Source: Flavobacterium aestivum
Lineage (GTDB): Bacteria > Bacteroidota > Bacteroidia > Flavobacteriales > Flavobacteriaceae
Direction: 5' to 3'
Length of the DNA stretch: 64,000 bases
Assembly: GCF_026870175.2 (NCBI RefSeq)
Contig: NZ_CP113977.2
Span: 4,516,708-4,580,707 of the forward strand
The notes beneath the pieces are model-generated. The model was not told where the DNA came from and did no database searches. It worked only from the letters and a program-made list of their open reading frames with translations. Shown one piece after another: positions 52,701 to 60,966 of the stretch; position 1 is the first letter of the stretch, and each line of letters starts with the position of its first letter. Both the position numbers and the translations under genes were made by a program.

Positions 52701-53852
52701 TTATTCAAAATCAAAATTTCTAATTAGGTTTCCCTCAAAATCTTTTACAAAATTACCTTCTTCATCTTGTTTAAATAAAATTGAATTTGTAAACGAATCT
52801 AGAATAAAATCTACTTCCACTTTTGTCATTCCAGAGTATTTTACAAATTCATTCACACCATAATGAGGGTATTTTCCATCGAAATCTTTTACTAATTTCA
52901 AGCCTTCTTCTCTTGTTATTCTATTATTTCTAATATCAATGCAAGCGTGATCTGTTGCACGTCCAAAACCATACTTTACATATTTAAGATAATCGTGCAA
53001 GCCATGCATCTTTTCATCAAGGTTCTCGTAATTAGTATAAGTCCCCTCAACCGGTCCATCTTCTTTTACCGCAAAACCATGTTTTTTTACTATTTCAAGT
53101 TGTTTTTGAGCATCCCAAAAAAAATAGTGTCCTAAAAATAAGCCAACAACACCTACTCTATCAATCTCTTCATCAGAAGGATAAAAATAAGGTGTTAAAT
53201 CCTTTTCTGTCAATCCATCCACTCCTACCATATCCTGGATTCTATTACCTAGCAAACCACCAAATTCCTCTAACCACTTTCTATTCAGATGTTTATTTTC
53301 AATAGATTCTATTGGTCCCCCATATTCTTGTTGTGGATTTTCTCCCCAAATTACTAATGGGATATTGAATTTTACAGCTATATGAATTGGAATTGTAAAA
53401 ATTCCCAAATGATTAGGCCACATTTCGTCACCTACTCTTTTAAAACCTTCAATAACCATACTTTTATATGCCTTGTAATTTTTCTTAAAATAAATTACAT
53501 CAATACCCATTTTTGAGATATTGTCAATATTTTTTTGACCAATCTCCGTCAAATTTGTAGTCTCAAAACAAACACATAAAGGGTTTAAACCACATACCTC
53601 CTTCATAAAATAGGCTTGATATGTGCTATCTTTTCCACCACTTACAGGTATTAAACAATCGTATCCTATTTCATCTTGATCTTTTTTATATTTATTTATA
53701 ATAGTATTAAAATCAGCTTCTCTTTGCTTCCAATCAATTGAAGTATCTTTTTGCTCTGCAGCGACACAAGCAGAACAAACTCCTTCTTCATTAAAAAACA
53801 AATCAGGTTTTGTTTCAGGAAATAAACATTTTGAACAATATCGGATTTTCAT
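52701..53852 (-). CDS. N-acetyl sugar amidotransferase (PseA/WbpG-like)
   Basis: From the start I chose at 53852 (MKIRYCSKC..., 383 residues), this is a PP-loop enzyme with an intact zinc ribbon (Cys6, Cys9, Cys26, Cys29) and ATP loop SGGKDS (71-76). An 8-residue extension to 53876 would overlap pseC by 20 bases and lacks family support. PseA-type members turn an acetamido into an acetamidino group. Within this block the product is probably an acetamidino pseudaminate (Pse5Ac7Am-like) or an intermediate of it. HisH-like and HisF-like partners follow. Confidence 0.87.
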   Translation of the reverse strand: MKIRYCSKCLFPETKPDLFFNEEGVCSACVAAEQKDTSIDWKQREADFNTIINKYKKDQDEIGYDCLIPVSGGKDSTYQAYFMKEVCGLNPLCVCFETTNLTEIGQKNIDNISKMGIDVIYFKKNYKAYKSMVIEGFKRVGDEMWPNHLGIFTIPIHIAVKFNIPLVIWGENPQQEYGGPIESIENKHLNRKWLEEFGGLLGNRIQDMVGVDGLTEKDLTPYFYPSDEEIDRVGVVGLFLGHYFFWDAQKQLEIVKKHGFAVKEDGPVEGTYTNYENLDEKMHGLHDYLKYVKYGFGRATDHACIDIRNNRITREEGLKLVKDFDGKYPHYGVNEFVKYSGMTKVEVDFILDSFTNSILFKQDEEGNFVKDFEGNLIRNFDFE

Positions 53853-53856
53853 AAAA

Positions 53857-55068
53857 TTATTTTTTATAATATTCATTAATCATGTTTATAACATAGTTTT
53901 GCTCATCTTCAGTAAGAGAAGGATACATAGGGATACTCAAACAATTTTCGTAATAACTTTCGCTTATTGGCATATCACCCTCTTTCCAACCAAATTGTCT
54001 ATAATACGGCATCAAATGGCATGGAATATAATGTACTTGTGTATAAACATTTTTAGTTCTCAAAAAGTTATATAGATTCAATCTGTCATCAATTTCAATT
54101 ATATATAAATGATAAGCATGCCCTTCAATAAATTTAGATTGGCCTTTAACAAATTTTTTGTCTTTAAATGCTTCATAGTATTTTTTAGCTATTTCTTTTC
54201 TTCTTTGAAGACCATTATCAGCTCGTTGTAATTGGCTTATACCTAATGCAGCCTGAAAGTCTGTTAAACGGTAATTATATCCTAACTCTTGCATTTCCAT
54301 ATACCATAATGGATATACTGCTTGCTCTTCATTTACCCCAGCTGAAAATTCTTTGGTATTTTCAAACGAAAATACATCTCTAGTTATACCATGACTTCTT
54401 AACTTAAGTAATTTTTTGTACAATTTTTCATCATTTGTAGTAATCATACCTCCTTCACCACAAGCTATATGCTTTACTGGATGAAAAGAAAATATAGCTA
54501 AATCCGCATAGTTATTGTTTCCACAATTTTGTTTTAACCCTTGACTATTATAAAAATAACCTCCTGGAGCATGACAAGAATCTTCTATAATCCACAAACC
54601 ATATTGATCAGCTAAATCTCGGTAGGCTTCTAAGTCTACAGCTCTACCAGCAAAATCCACTGGAATAATACCCTTGTAAGTCCCCATTGGACTATTTTCA
54701 AGTAAATTTTTAACTTTATTAATATCTAATAAATAACTTTCTGGATCTATATCAGCAAAAACAACTTCTCCACCACAATATCTTATACAATTTGCAGAAG
54801 CAGCAAAAGTAATTGGAGTGGTGATTACTTTATGTCCCTCACTTACGTTTAAAGCCATTGCAGACAAGTGTAAAGCAGCTGTGCCATTAGAAACTGTCAC
54901 TGCATATTTACTCCCTATATATTTAGCAAAGGCTTCCTCAAATTCTTGTATTTTGGGTCCTTGAGTTAAATAATCAGATTGCATTGTTTCGGCAATAGCT
55001 TCTAGATCTTCTTTGGTAATATGTTGACGACCGTAAGGAATACTATAATTTCCCATTTTATTTTTCAT
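53857..55068 (-). CDS. pseC: PseC-type sugar aminotransferase
   Basis: A 403-residue fold-type I PLP aminotransferase of the DegT/DnrJ/EryC1 family. SIPYGRQHITKEDLEAIAET at the start and SDYLTQGPKIQEFEEAFAKY are the PseC/PglE-type opening. The PLP lysine is Lys199 (FSFHPVKHIACGEGGM), and IIEDSCHAPGG holds the pyridine-binding Asp. It aminates C4 of the keto sugar formed by a PseB-type (or FnlA-type) dehydratase to give UDP-4-amino-4,6-dideoxy-L-AltNAc. Start at Met1 or Met5 is undecided. It is the first biosynthetic gene after wzz, with a ~100-base gap. Confidence 0.9.
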   Translation of the reverse strand: MKNKMGNYSIPYGRQHITKEDLEAIAETMQSDYLTQGPKIQEFEEAFAKYIGSKYAVTVSNGTAALHLSAMALNVSEGHKVITTPITFAASANCIRYCGGEVVFADIDPESYLLDINKVKNLLENSPMGTYKGIIPVDFAGRAVDLEAYRDLADQYGLWIIEDSCHAPGGYFYNSQGLKQNCGNNNYADLAIFSFHPVKHIACGEGGMITTNDEKLYKKLLKLRSHGITRDVFSFENTKEFSAGVNEEQAVYPLWYMEMQELGYNYRLTDFQAALGISQLQRADNGLQRRKEIAKKYYEAFKDKKFVKGQSKFIEGHAYHLYIIEIDDRLNLYNFLRTKNVYTQVHYIPCHLMPYYRQFGWKEGDMPISESYYENCLSIPMYPSLTEDEQNYVINMINEYYKK

Positions 55069-55170
55069 TATTTATATCAATATTTTTTCTTCTATTTGTA
55101 ATTTAATCACTTCGAATTTATTCTTTAAAATTAGAGGTATGTAGATGGAAGTGTGTGTGTGTTTAAAAAA

Positions 55171-56241
55171 TTATTGCATAATTGATTTAAATAACCTTCT
55201 TGCTATCAAACTCAAAACAATTAAAAAAACACCTAAAAAACTACCTAAAAACAAACCTTTTATCTTTCCAAATTTCACTTTATTTAATGGTAAAATAGGT
55301 CTATCAATTACTTGTATCAAAGGCGTCTCTTTACGTAAAGTAACTTTTGCTAATTCAGCCTGTTTAACTAATTCTGTTAAAATAGCAGTATTAGCTTGAA
55401 CATCTACCTGCCTACGAGCTGAAGGTGCGCGCCGTACATTTAGTGCAGGATTTAACATAAAAGTATTGTCATTAGCTACTGCCACACCAGTAATAGCTCC
55501 ATTAAGTTCTGCTCGAATAGAATCGGTTTGTTTTTGTAAAATAGTCATATTCATTCTGGCTTTTTTACTTTTAGTATCAACATAGAATTTGCCCACCTGT
55601 CTCGCAAGTGCTTCACAAAAATAAAGAGAGAACAGCTCACTCTTTGAAGCCACATCCATTGAAATAATCGCAATTTTTTTGTCTTTTTGGGCTACAGACA
55701 AAGATTCTTTAGACAAATTCTGGTACATAACTCCCAAAATACTATCATGCACTCGAGTAAGATACTTTCGTTTAGTATCGGGTATAAACTGAATATCTTT
55801 ATATTTAGGATTATCATTCCAATCATTTCTCCACCCATTAATTTGAATGTACATTTCTGCCAGGGAAATTACTTTACCATTTACCGTAACTGGAGTCATT
55901 AGGGTTTTTTCTACCATAGATCGAGACTTAAACAACTCGGTTAAATTAGAACCAGTAAATATACTACCTCCACCACCCCCAAGATCCAATCCGAGTGAAC
56001 TTGCCAATCCTAAAGCACTTCCCAAACCTCCTCCGCCACCTTTCTCATCTTCTAAGGCAAAAGATAAAGTAGCAGTATAGACTGGCTTTTTAATAAAAGA
56101 ATAAGTCAAACCCAAAACAGCTCCTACAATTCCTGCCAATATAATAATTTTCCATTGTGACAGCAAATAGACATACCATTCCTTGATCTTCTCTATTAAC
56201 TCTTTTAAAGATACTTCGTTCTTAGGGCTTTGTTCGTTCAT
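55171..56241 (-). CDS. wzz: Chain-length regulator / polysaccharide co-polymerase (Wzz)
   Basis: A 356-residue protein with an N-terminal membrane helix (WKIIILAGIVGAVLGLTYSF, about residues 30-49) and a C-terminal one (LFLGSFLGVFLIVLSLIARR), with a periplasmic domain between, as in Wzz. A glycine-rich stretch near residues 68-95 (GGGGGLGSALGLASSLGLDL is part of it) is commonly seen in Bacteroidota members. PLIQVIDRPILPLNKVKFGK is the conserved proline-rich segment before the second helix. It sets glycan length together with Wzy and Wza. Confidence 0.92.
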   Translation of the reverse strand: MNEQSPKNEVSLKELIEKIKEWYVYLLSQWKIIILAGIVGAVLGLTYSFIKKPVYTATLSFALEDEKGGGGGLGSALGLASSLGLDLGGGGGSIFTGSNLTELFKSRSMVEKTLMTPVTVNGKVISLAEMYIQINGWRNDWNDNPKYKDIQFIPDTKRKYLTRVHDSILGVMYQNLSKESLSVAQKDKKIAIISMDVASKSELFSLYFCEALARQVGKFYVDTKSKKARMNMTILQKQTDSIRAELNGAITGVAVANDNTFMLNPALNVRRAPSARRQVDVQANTAILTELVKQAELAKVTLRKETPLIQVIDRPILPLNKVKFGKIKGLFLGSFLGVFLIVLSLIARRLFKSIMQ

Positions 56242-56309
56242 TTAAATTGATATTCTATTATTCTTTTATATATTTCAATTTCGTTTACCTTATAATTTAC
56301 TTTGATTAC

Positions 56310-56317
56310 CAAACTTA
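56310..56317 (-). promoter_or_regulatory. Weak promoter-like box upstream of wzz
   Basis: On the minus strand TAAGTTTG matches TAnnTTTG, 69 bases before the wzz start, in a 170-base gap between wza and wzz. There is no TTG at the -33 distance. Chance occurrence is likely enough that I rate it low. The gap has no gene of its own. Confidence 0.22.
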
Positions 56318-56411
56318 GAAAACAAGTACACTCTCTCTATTCCCGAAAGATTTTGACGTTAAATCTACCTGTATCTGTCATCTAATTTTCAATCTCTTAT
56401 TCGCTTACAAT

Positions 56412-58943
56412 TTATTTAAAAGCAGTAATCATAAGAAGTGCCAAACTTGTTATTATACTTCCAATACTTACCCATTCTCCAGTTGTCATTTTCTTAGTCA
56501 ATGGTTTTTCAGGCACAACAATTTGAGAACCTGGCAAAACTTTCGGATAAGTTCTAAAAAATACAAAAACAGAATTCGAAACTGCGGCTTTCCCATTTGG
56601 ATAAATGACATAGGCTTTCTTTTTCCATCCTCTAGCATCTAGTCCACCTACAGCATCCAAATAATAATTAAAACTTCTTCCTTTGGTATAAGGAATCTCA
56701 GAAGTCAAAAGCACATTTCCAGTTATTTTCACGCTTTCACTATAAGTAGCTACTTCAATTTCGTCATCAGGAAAAAGTATAATATTGGTATTGTTCGCTG
56801 GATTTTTAATAATTCTCCTCCAATCAACTGGAATTGTAGCGTATTTTTTTTCTTCCAATAATTTTTTAGCCAATTTATTATGAATGGTATCAAATTTCAC
56901 TTCTGTTTTTTCACTATCCTTTACCTTATTGCTTTCAACTAATTTTTCGCTTTCAATATCTTCAATTCTGGAACTCACATTCATATTTACATTCTCCAAG
57001 TCTTCAATTTGCTTTATTTTTATGGGTCTTTTAACCTTTACTCCATCTAAATCTGCAACAGATGTTAACCCTCCTGCTCTTTGAATTACATCATAAATTT
57101 TTTCTTTTTTATTTGCTAAAACATATTTTCCCGTATAAGCCACTGCTCCGCTAACTTTTACCATTTCTGGTTTTTCGAACACAGCCATTCTCCTTATATT
57201 AACTACATCATAGGGCTCCAGTGTAAAGTTTTTAATTTGCTCATTGGAGTCTGATGTAATTTCAAGGTTAAACAGTTTCGATCTATTTGGGTCATTATCA
57301 TTAATGGTATCCGATTTAATCATACGAGCAATCTCAACACGTTTAGATGCTGAGCCTGTTAATCCTCCTGATTCAATCAATAAATCATTCAAAGTCAAAT
57401 TATCATGATAATCATAAACTCCAGGTGCTTTAACCTCCCCATCTATTGTTATTTTATATTCTTCTCTAAAATCCAAAATTGAATACACCGTCACCTTATC
57501 TTCTTTTCGTAGAGTAATATCTGCTTCCATATCCCCAGATAAAGCCTTTTCTAAATTCACATTAACTACTTCAGTTGTCAGATCAGACTTCAATCGTACA
57601 ATTACCGCTCTTTTTTTGTAAGCATCTTCTTTCAATCCTTCGGATTGCCTAACCAAATCCGAAATACGCATTCCTTCATAGAAAGAATAGGTATCTGGTC
57701 TAAAAACTGCTCCTTCAATTATTATACGGTTTTCAAAACGGTTTAAAATTTTAGAAACACGATAAACATCACCATTCAATGGGACATAAGTACCATATTG
57801 AGTCGTTTGTATATCAGCTACTTTAAATTCTTTTCCAGTTTTTTGCAAAACATTTACGGATGAAGTATAAGCGAATTCATTAAAACCTGAAGCAAAATTC
57901 AATAAATCAGAGAAATGCTCCCCTTTTTTGATTTCAAAAATTCCTGGTCGTTTTACCTCTCCTTCTACCGTTACTCTGTTGGTATAAGCTGGTATACGAA
58001 TCACGTCGTTATCTTTTAATCCCACATTATCCGATTGATTTCCATTTACTAAAAAACGATAAATATCTACATTCTTATATACCTTATTATTTCTAATCAA
58101 CTCAATATTCCTATAACTACCATTCTTCCCTGGTCCCCCTCCTAAAAATAAAGCATTGTATACCGTAGACAAAGAAGAAATAGAATAATTACCTGGCTGT
58201 CTACTTCCTATAATAGTCACTTTAATTGTTCTAATGCTGCTCAAACTTATCTCTACCTGTGATTGCCCAGAACGAACTGTACTATACACCCTAGCTATAG
58301 CCCCTTTTATTTTTTGAGTAGCGGCTTCAATCGTTAAGCCCGATACAGAAATTTGACCAACATATTGAATATTTATCTTTCCTTCTACTGTAACTGGTAC
58401 TTCATCACTAAACTGCTGCACCCCATTGACACTAATTTCCAGTTCGTCTCCTGGTCCTAAAACATAATTAACTGGGGTTGCTAAAGTTAAATTAGGCTCA
58501 AAATTCAAAGTAGGATTATCAAATAATTCAGAACCAAAAACAAGAGAATTTAAAGTATCCTTTACTTTCTTATTTTCAAATTTTTCTTGTTTTCTTCCTG
58601 TACTCTCTTCATCATCTTCATATTCGATACCCGTTTTCTTCTTTTTATGCTTAACAGTCGTTTTGTCCGAATTCTTCATAACATCTGAAGCCCCACCTAA
58701 ACGCTTTTTTAATTTAGCAAATTCTATGGTACTCATCCCTTTTGCTATTGCCATGGATTCAGCCTGATCAATCGTTACGTTATTACTTTGCAATTGTGAT
58801 TTTATCTTTGCAATATCTCCATCCGACAAATAATCTACTCTTACAGTACTTAAATCACTCCCCTTCAAAATATCCTGTGCCTTTAGAGTACTAGATTGAA
58901 ATAGGGCTATCAAAAGGACAATCGCTGCAATTATTTTTTTCAT
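56412..58943 (-). CDS. wza: Outer-membrane polysaccharide export protein (Wza-like, multiple SLBB domains)
   Basis: An 843-residue protein, about twice E. coli Wza. A signal peptide (MKKIIAAIVLLIALFQ, cleaved near the Ala-Gln at 22-23) is followed by a polysaccharide export domain (VNYVLGPGDELEISVNG near residue 157) and several SLBB repeats (VTIIGSRQPGNYSISSLSTV; RVTVEGEVKRPGIFEIKKGE; ITIDGEVKAPGVYDYHDNLT; VKVSGAVAYTGKYVLANKKE; VKITGNVLLTSEIPYTKGRS). A hydrophobic C-terminal segment (WVSIGSIITSLALLMITAF) probably spans the outer membrane. No lipobox Cys is seen at the signal. It forms the exit channel. Confidence 0.93.
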   Translation of the reverse strand: MKKIIAAIVLLIALFQSSTLKAQDILKGSDLSTVRVDYLSDGDIAKIKSQLQSNNVTIDQAESMAIAKGMSTIEFAKLKKRLGGASDVMKNSDKTTVKHKKKKTGIEYEDDEESTGRKQEKFENKKVKDTLNSLVFGSELFDNPTLNFEPNLTLATPVNYVLGPGDELEISVNGVQQFSDEVPVTVEGKINIQYVGQISVSGLTIEAATQKIKGAIARVYSTVRSGQSQVEISLSSIRTIKVTIIGSRQPGNYSISSLSTVYNALFLGGGPGKNGSYRNIELIRNNKVYKNVDIYRFLVNGNQSDNVGLKDNDVIRIPAYTNRVTVEGEVKRPGIFEIKKGEHFSDLLNFASGFNEFAYTSSVNVLQKTGKEFKVADIQTTQYGTYVPLNGDVYRVSKILNRFENRIIIEGAVFRPDTYSFYEGMRISDLVRQSEGLKEDAYKKRAVIVRLKSDLTTEVVNVNLEKALSGDMEADITLRKEDKVTVYSILDFREEYKITIDGEVKAPGVYDYHDNLTLNDLLIESGGLTGSASKRVEIARMIKSDTINDNDPNRSKLFNLEITSDSNEQIKNFTLEPYDVVNIRRMAVFEKPEMVKVSGAVAYTGKYVLANKKEKIYDVIQRAGGLTSVADLDGVKVKRPIKIKQIEDLENVNMNVSSRIEDIESEKLVESNKVKDSEKTEVKFDTIHNKLAKKLLEEKKYATIPVDWRRIIKNPANNTNIILFPDDEIEVATYSESVKITGNVLLTSEIPYTKGRSFNYYLDAVGGLDARGWKKKAYVIYPNGKAAVSNSVFVFFRTYPKVLPGSQIVVPEKPLTKKMTTGEWVSIGSIITSLALLMITAFK

Positions 58944-59051
58944 ATTCTATTTTAGTTCTCGCTTGAATTAAAACAAGCTATTTAATATTTTTTATTAAAC
59001 ATTACATATTTATATCCCTCAATTTCACAAAAAAAAGAGATAACTTTATAT

Positions 59052-59086
59052 GGCTCCGCCGCAGTGAGTCCCAATATTTGGGTCAC
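59052..59086 (-). promoter_or_regulatory. GC-rich hairpin plus GGCGGAGCC element in the wza leader
   Basis: On the minus strand a stem-loop forms from GTGACCCAA / TTGGG..TCAC arms (59064-59086, 3-base loop, 2-base bulge), followed by GGCGGAGCC (59052-59060), itself a 3-bp GGC/GCC mini-hairpin with a GGA loop. The stretch is far less AT-rich than its surroundings. Counted from the predicted start at about 59098 it would occupy roughly +12 to +46 of the transcript. It could be a pause or recruitment site for the adjacent UpxY-like factor; this is inference. Confidence 0.5.
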
Positions 59087-59104
59087 CGTATTGTTTAGAG
59101 TTCG

Positions 59105-59112
59105 CAAAACTA
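59105..59112 (-). promoter_or_regulatory. Promoter-like -7 box before the GC-rich leader element
   Basis: Minus-strand TAGTTTTG matches TAnnTTTG. A TTG at the -33 distance is missing (only GTTAAA occurs upstream). Placement just upstream of the structured leader and about 160 bases before wza makes it a candidate start for the large polysaccharide unit, in addition to read-through from genes further right. Confidence 0.4.
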
Positions 59113-59199
59113 CATTAAAAAAAGGATTTTACCCTCTTTTTAACCTACTGTTTTTAGCACCATCAAAGTAACCAATCAAAACAAAAATTAAAAACTTCA

Positions 59200-59226
59200 A
59201 AATATTTAAAATCAAATATTTAAAAT
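59200..59226. repeat. 13-base direct repeat, two copies
   Basis: AAATATTTAAAAT occurs at 59200-59212 and 59214-59226, separated by one base, 14 bases beyond the stop of the UpxY-like gene. It is AT-only and may simply reflect base composition. It could also ease strand opening. Confidence 0.4.
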
Positions 59227-59240
59227 TAACAAAGCCCTAA

Positions 59241-59705
59241 TTATTTTTTTTCAACCCTTAAAATACAACCTAAAGATTCTAAAACTAAGACATAGTGATT
59301 CTGTTTTATCTCTTGCACAATTGCCGACTGTGCCACAAATGGTCCGGATTCCAATACAACTTTATCTCCTTTTTGCCATTTATCCACCATCACTTCAAAA
59401 ATGTCTGGCACATTCAACCAATCTTGAATCGCATGAATTTCTTTATCTTTTACAACGGCTGGTTTTCCTAGCCAAAATAAGTAACGTATTGCTCCTGGAA
59501 TTTCAAAAATAGTATTTCGATCCTTTTCACAGACTTGGACAAAAATATAAGAATTGAACAACGGCACCTCTATCTTCTTTTTACGATCCGACCATTGGTG
59601 TTCTTTAATTATCAAAGGGCAATAGGCCTTAATCCCAACCTCATTCAACCGCTCCGCAACTTTCTTTTCCCACTTGGGCTTGGTGTAAACTACGTACCAG
59701 TTCAT
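59241..59705 (-). CDS. UpxY/RfaH-like transcription antitermination factor (NusG paralogue)
   Basis: A 154-residue NusG-type protein. The NGN domain begins MNWYVVYTKPKWEKKVAERL and includes VPLFNSYIFVQVCEKD. The C-terminal KOW domain begins near residue 108 (WQKGDKVVLESGPFVAQSAI) and ends at EKK. It is shorter than housekeeping NusG and matches the UpxY class that Bacteroides uses to read through leaders of capsule operons. It stands directly upstream of a long leader and wza, so it probably binds RNA polymerase at that leader and allows transcription of the very long unit. Its target element is inferred, not shown. Confidence 0.88.
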   Translation of the reverse strand: MNWYVVYTKPKWEKKVAERLNEVGIKAYCPLIIKEHQWSDRKKKIEVPLFNSYIFVQVCEKDRNTIFEIPGAIRYLFWLGKPAVVKDKEIHAIQDWLNVPDIFEVMVDKWQKGDKVVLESGPFVAQSAIVQEIKQNHYVLVLESLGCILRVEKK

Positions 59706-59838
59706 TTACTTCACTTTATTTAGGTTCCCCACACTATTATCTGACTATTTAAAAGTTGTTCATGTTTATCGAAATTAATCCGACGAACAACTATTCGTTT
59801 AATTAATCATATTCAACAAAATCTAAAATCATTTTTTT

Positions 59839-60885
59839 CTAAGAATACTGCTTCTCATAATACGAAGCATACTCCCCAGTAGTCACATTATTCAACCAAT
59901 CTTGATTATTCAAATACCAATCGATAGTAATTTCCAATCCTTGCTCGAAAGTTACTGATGGTTTCCAACCTAATTGAGTGTTTATTTTTGAAGCATCAAT
60001 AGCATAACGCAAATCATGACCTGGCCTATCTTTTACGTAAGTAATTAACTTAGACGATTCTCCTACTGCTCTTCCAAGCTTTTGATCCATGATTTGACAC
60101 AGCACTTTAACCAAATCAATATTTTTCCACTCATTAAACCCTCCAATATTATACGTCTCATGATTTTTTCCATCATGAAAAACCAAGTCGATAGCCACCG
60201 CATGATCTATTACAAAAAGCCAATCTCTAGTATAATTTCCATCTCCATAAACAGGCAAAGGCTTATTATTAATGATATTATTGATAAATAGTGGAATCAA
60301 TTTCTCCGGAAAATGATAAGGACCATAATTATTAGAACAATTTGTTATTACATATGGTAATCCGTAAGTCTCTCCATAAGCACGAACAAAGTGATCTGAA
60401 CTCGCTTTTGAAGCCGAATACGGAGAATTAGGATCATAAGCTGTGGTTTCTGTAAACAATCCTTCAGTCCCTAAAGATCCATAAACCTCATCTGTGCTTA
60501 CATGGTAAAAACGCTTACCCTCAAAATCACCCAACCATTGCTTCTTGGCTGCATTCAACAAATTCATTGTTCCGATCACATTGGTTTTTACAAAAGCCAA
60601 AGGATCTTCAATAGAGCGGTCAACATGAGATTCAGCTGCTAAATGAATAACACCATCGAATTCTTGCTCATGGAATAAATCATTTATAAAATTCTCATCA
60701 GTAATATCTCCTTTTACAAAAGTATAATTCGGTTCTTTTTCTATATCCTTGATATTTTCTAAATTCCCGGCATACGTAAGGGCATCCAAATTAAAAATTT
60801 CATAATTTGGATAGTTTTTCACAAATTGCCTTACGACATGTGAACCTATAAATCCCGCTCCTCCTGTAATAAGTATCTTTTTCAT
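59839..60885 (-). CDS. rmlB: dTDP-glucose 4,6-dehydratase
   Basis: A 348-residue extended SDR enzyme of normal RmlB length. ILITGGAGFIGSHVVRQF holds the NAD loop. HLAAESHVDRSIEDPLAFVK, HVSTDEVYGSLGTEGLFTET (catalytic Asp-Glu) and YSASKASSDHFVRAYGETYG (Tyr and Lys) are all intact, as are NNYGPYHFPEKLIPLFI and YTRDWLFVIDHAVAID. It provides dTDP-4-keto-6-deoxyglucose for the rhamnose genes rmlC and rmlD, which lie 27 kb further downstream in the same direction. The 133-base gap to the UpxY-like gene holds no gene. Confidence 0.95.
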   Translation of the reverse strand: MKKILITGGAGFIGSHVVRQFVKNYPNYEIFNLDALTYAGNLENIKDIEKEPNYTFVKGDITDENFINDLFHEQEFDGVIHLAAESHVDRSIEDPLAFVKTNVIGTMNLLNAAKKQWLGDFEGKRFYHVSTDEVYGSLGTEGLFTETTAYDPNSPYSASKASSDHFVRAYGETYGLPYVITNCSNNYGPYHFPEKLIPLFINNIINNKPLPVYGDGNYTRDWLFVIDHAVAIDLVFHDGKNHETYNIGGFNEWKNIDLVKVLCQIMDQKLGRAVGESSKLITYVKDRPGHDLRYAIDASKINTQLGWKPSVTFEQGLEITIDWYLNNQDWLNNVTTGEYASYYEKQYS

Positions 60886-60966
60886 TTTTCTTTAATTTTA
60901 TATTTTTTCTAATACATAAAATCTATTAACTAATTCTATGTTATTTATTTTCAGACAACCTTCAAC

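Larger units (their letters stand above)
58944..59240 (-). other. Long leader region between the UpxY-like gene and wza
   Basis: This 297-base gap has no coding frame of quality. From right to left it contains a 13-base direct repeat, a T-rich stretch, a promoter-like box (59105-59112), and a GC-rich structured element (59052-59086) before a further ~110 AT-rich bases up to wza. It is the longest leader of any gene in the Wzx/Wzy unit and lies next to an antitermination factor gene. Confidence 0.6.

Noticed and set aside
59755..59791. Inverted repeat GTTGTTC/GAACAAC between rmlB and the UpxY-like gene, considered as a terminator
   Set aside because: The stem is only 7 bp with a 23-base loop and has no T-run in the transcribed direction.
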